DNA of 30,382 nt from Clostridium sp. 28_12 (GTDB taxonomy: Bacteria; Bacillota; Clostridia; TANB77; CAG-508). The position numbers and the translations under genes were made by a program. This document shows positions 29,614-30,382 of this stretch, one piece after another (position 1 is the stretch's first letter; the number at the start of each line of letters is the position of its first letter). The DNA lies in the NCBI GenBank assembly GCA_001916055.1, contig MNRR01000004.1, positions 1 to 30,382 on the forward strand, in the 5' to 3' direction. The notes below the pieces were generated by a model. The model did no database searches, was not told where the DNA came from, and was given only the letters and a program-made list of their open reading frames with translations.

Positions 29614-30382
29614 ATGGCTAAAACTCAAATAGATGAAATAAATAGAAATATATATGACATAAAAAATCAAGATGACTATGAATTCAAGATGCAAAAAGGT
29701 CTAAGCAGAGAAATAGTAGAAGAAATATCAAAAAGAAAAAATGAACCAGACTGGATGCTAGAAATAAGACTAAAAGCATTAGAAACATATGAAAAATTAG
29801 AACTTCCAACATGGGGCCCAGATTTGTCAGAACTAAGAATGGATGAAATAGCAACATATGTAAAACCAAAAACAAATTTAAATAATTCGTGGGAAGATGT
29901 GCCAGAAGAAATAAAAGACACATTTGATAAATTAGGAATACCAGAAGCAGAAAAAACATCATTAGCAGGAGTTGGAGCACAATATGATTCAGAAGTTGTA
30001 TATCATAGTATGAAAGAAGATTTAATAAAACAAGGAGTAATCTACACAGATATGGAATCAGCTGTAAGAGATTATCCAGAAATAGTAAAAGAACATTTTA
30101 TGAAATGTGTTCCAATAAGTGATCATAAATTTGTTGCATTACATGCAGCAGTATGGTCAGGAGGTTCATTTGTATATGTGCCAAAAGGGGTAAAATTAGA
30201 CATTCCTTTACAATCATATTTCAGATTAAATTCACCAGAATCAGGGCAATTTGAACATACATTAATAATAGTGGATGAAGGTGCAAGCTTACACTTTATA
30301 GAAGGATGTTCAGCACCTAAATATAACAAAGTAAATCTACATGCTGGATGTGTTGAATTATATGTAAAAGATGATGCATATT
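29614..30382 (+). CDS. sufB: Fe-S cluster assembly scaffold SufB, 5' part
   Basis: The first 256 codons of SufB, cut by the window end (family about 465-480 residues). It starts MAKTQIDEINRNIYDIKNQD and shows GLSREIVEEIS, the KNEPDWMLEIRLKALE segment, LPTWGPDLSEL, SLAGVGAQYDSEVVYHS, HFMKCVPISDHKFVALHAAVW, SGGSFVYVPKGVKLDIPLQ and SPESGQFEHTLIIVDEGASL with EGCSAP, all typical of SufB. It is the scaffold on which SufS-SufU-delivered sulfur and iron are built into a cluster; sufD, sufS and sufU are expected beyond the window. GGAAGGAAAAA precedes the ATG. No inteins or frame breaks in the part seen. Confidence 0.95.
   Translation, partial: MAKTQIDEINRNIYDIKNQDDYEFKMQKGLSREIVEEISKRKNEPDWMLEIRLKALETYEKLELPTWGPDLSELRMDEIATYVKPKTNLNNSWEDVPEEIKDTFDKLGIPEAEKTSLAGVGAQYDSEVVYHSMKEDLIKQGVIYTDMESAVRDYPEIVKEHFMKCVPISDHKFVALHAAVWSGGSFVYVPKGVKLDIPLQSYFRLNSPESGQFEHTLIIVDEGASLHFIEGCSAPKYNKVNLHAGCVELYVKDDAY

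Overview
The window looks like a chromosome segment of a low-GC, anaerobic Clostridia-type Bacillota, probably an uncultured gut lineage. The reasons are the very AT-rich DNA (roughly a quarter to a third G+C by eye, not computed), strong AAGGAGG ribosome sites, many near-consensus TTGNNN-17-TATAAT promoters (often with an extended TG at the -10), and the gene families: FeoAB, a SufC-SufB operon, a DUF975/CmpB-type membrane protein, TnpV-like and serine-recombinase mobile-element genes. No rRNA or tRNA gene was recognised. The first ~700 bases are clearly richer in G+C than the rest.

Layout. (1) 1-1208: a urease gamma/beta fusion gene whose 3' end is replaced in frame by the tail of a TnpV-like transposon protein, followed by a small mobile-element-type gene. 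(2) 1503-2426: a short inorganic pyrophosphatase and a GrpB-family protein. (3) 2554-7884: a defence island with a DpnII-type restriction-modification operon (DpnM methylase, a frameshifted DpnA methylase, the DpnII endonuclease), followed by a DUF4297 nuclease overlapping an SMC/Rad50-like ATPase with a zinc-hook CPFC, a Lamassu-like or ABC-3C-like pair. (4) 7885-10398: 560 noncoding bases with three diverged repeats and a hairpin-rich leader, then a small ORF overlapping a large serine recombinase. (5) 10485-14610: accessory genes: a TPR-like protein, a decayed gene remnant, a helicase-like/dual-nuclease protein, a stand-alone M41-like zinc peptidase and an unknown protein with a complex leader.

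(6) 14895-19666: mutL, a NADAR (ADP-ribosyl-removing) family gene, then three minus-strand genes including a large protein with ADP-ribosyltransferase-like motifs. (7) 19850-24709: a degraded DUF975/CmpB membrane-protein gene, feoA, a feoB split into a GTPase ORF and a membrane ORF, and an RsmB/NOP-type rRNA m5C methyltransferase. (8) 24740-30382: an unknown helical protein, a flippase-like membrane protein, a membrane-anchored alpha/beta hydrolase, and a promoter-operator driving a DtxR/MntR-fold regulator plus sufC and sufB; sufB runs off the end.

The most interesting points are the SUF-linked DtxR-fold regulator, which has lost the known metal ligands but gained a C-terminal cysteine cluster and has a palindromic operator at its own promoter; the two-gene DUF4297/SMC defence pair beside DpnII; the fusion of a Walker-B-less helicase-like domain to two PD-(D/E)XK nucleases; and the NADAR/ART-like neighbourhood. 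Four genes in the window are broken or chimeric (ureAB, dpnA, the CmpB gene, feoB), which points either to real decay or to assembly/sequencing error.
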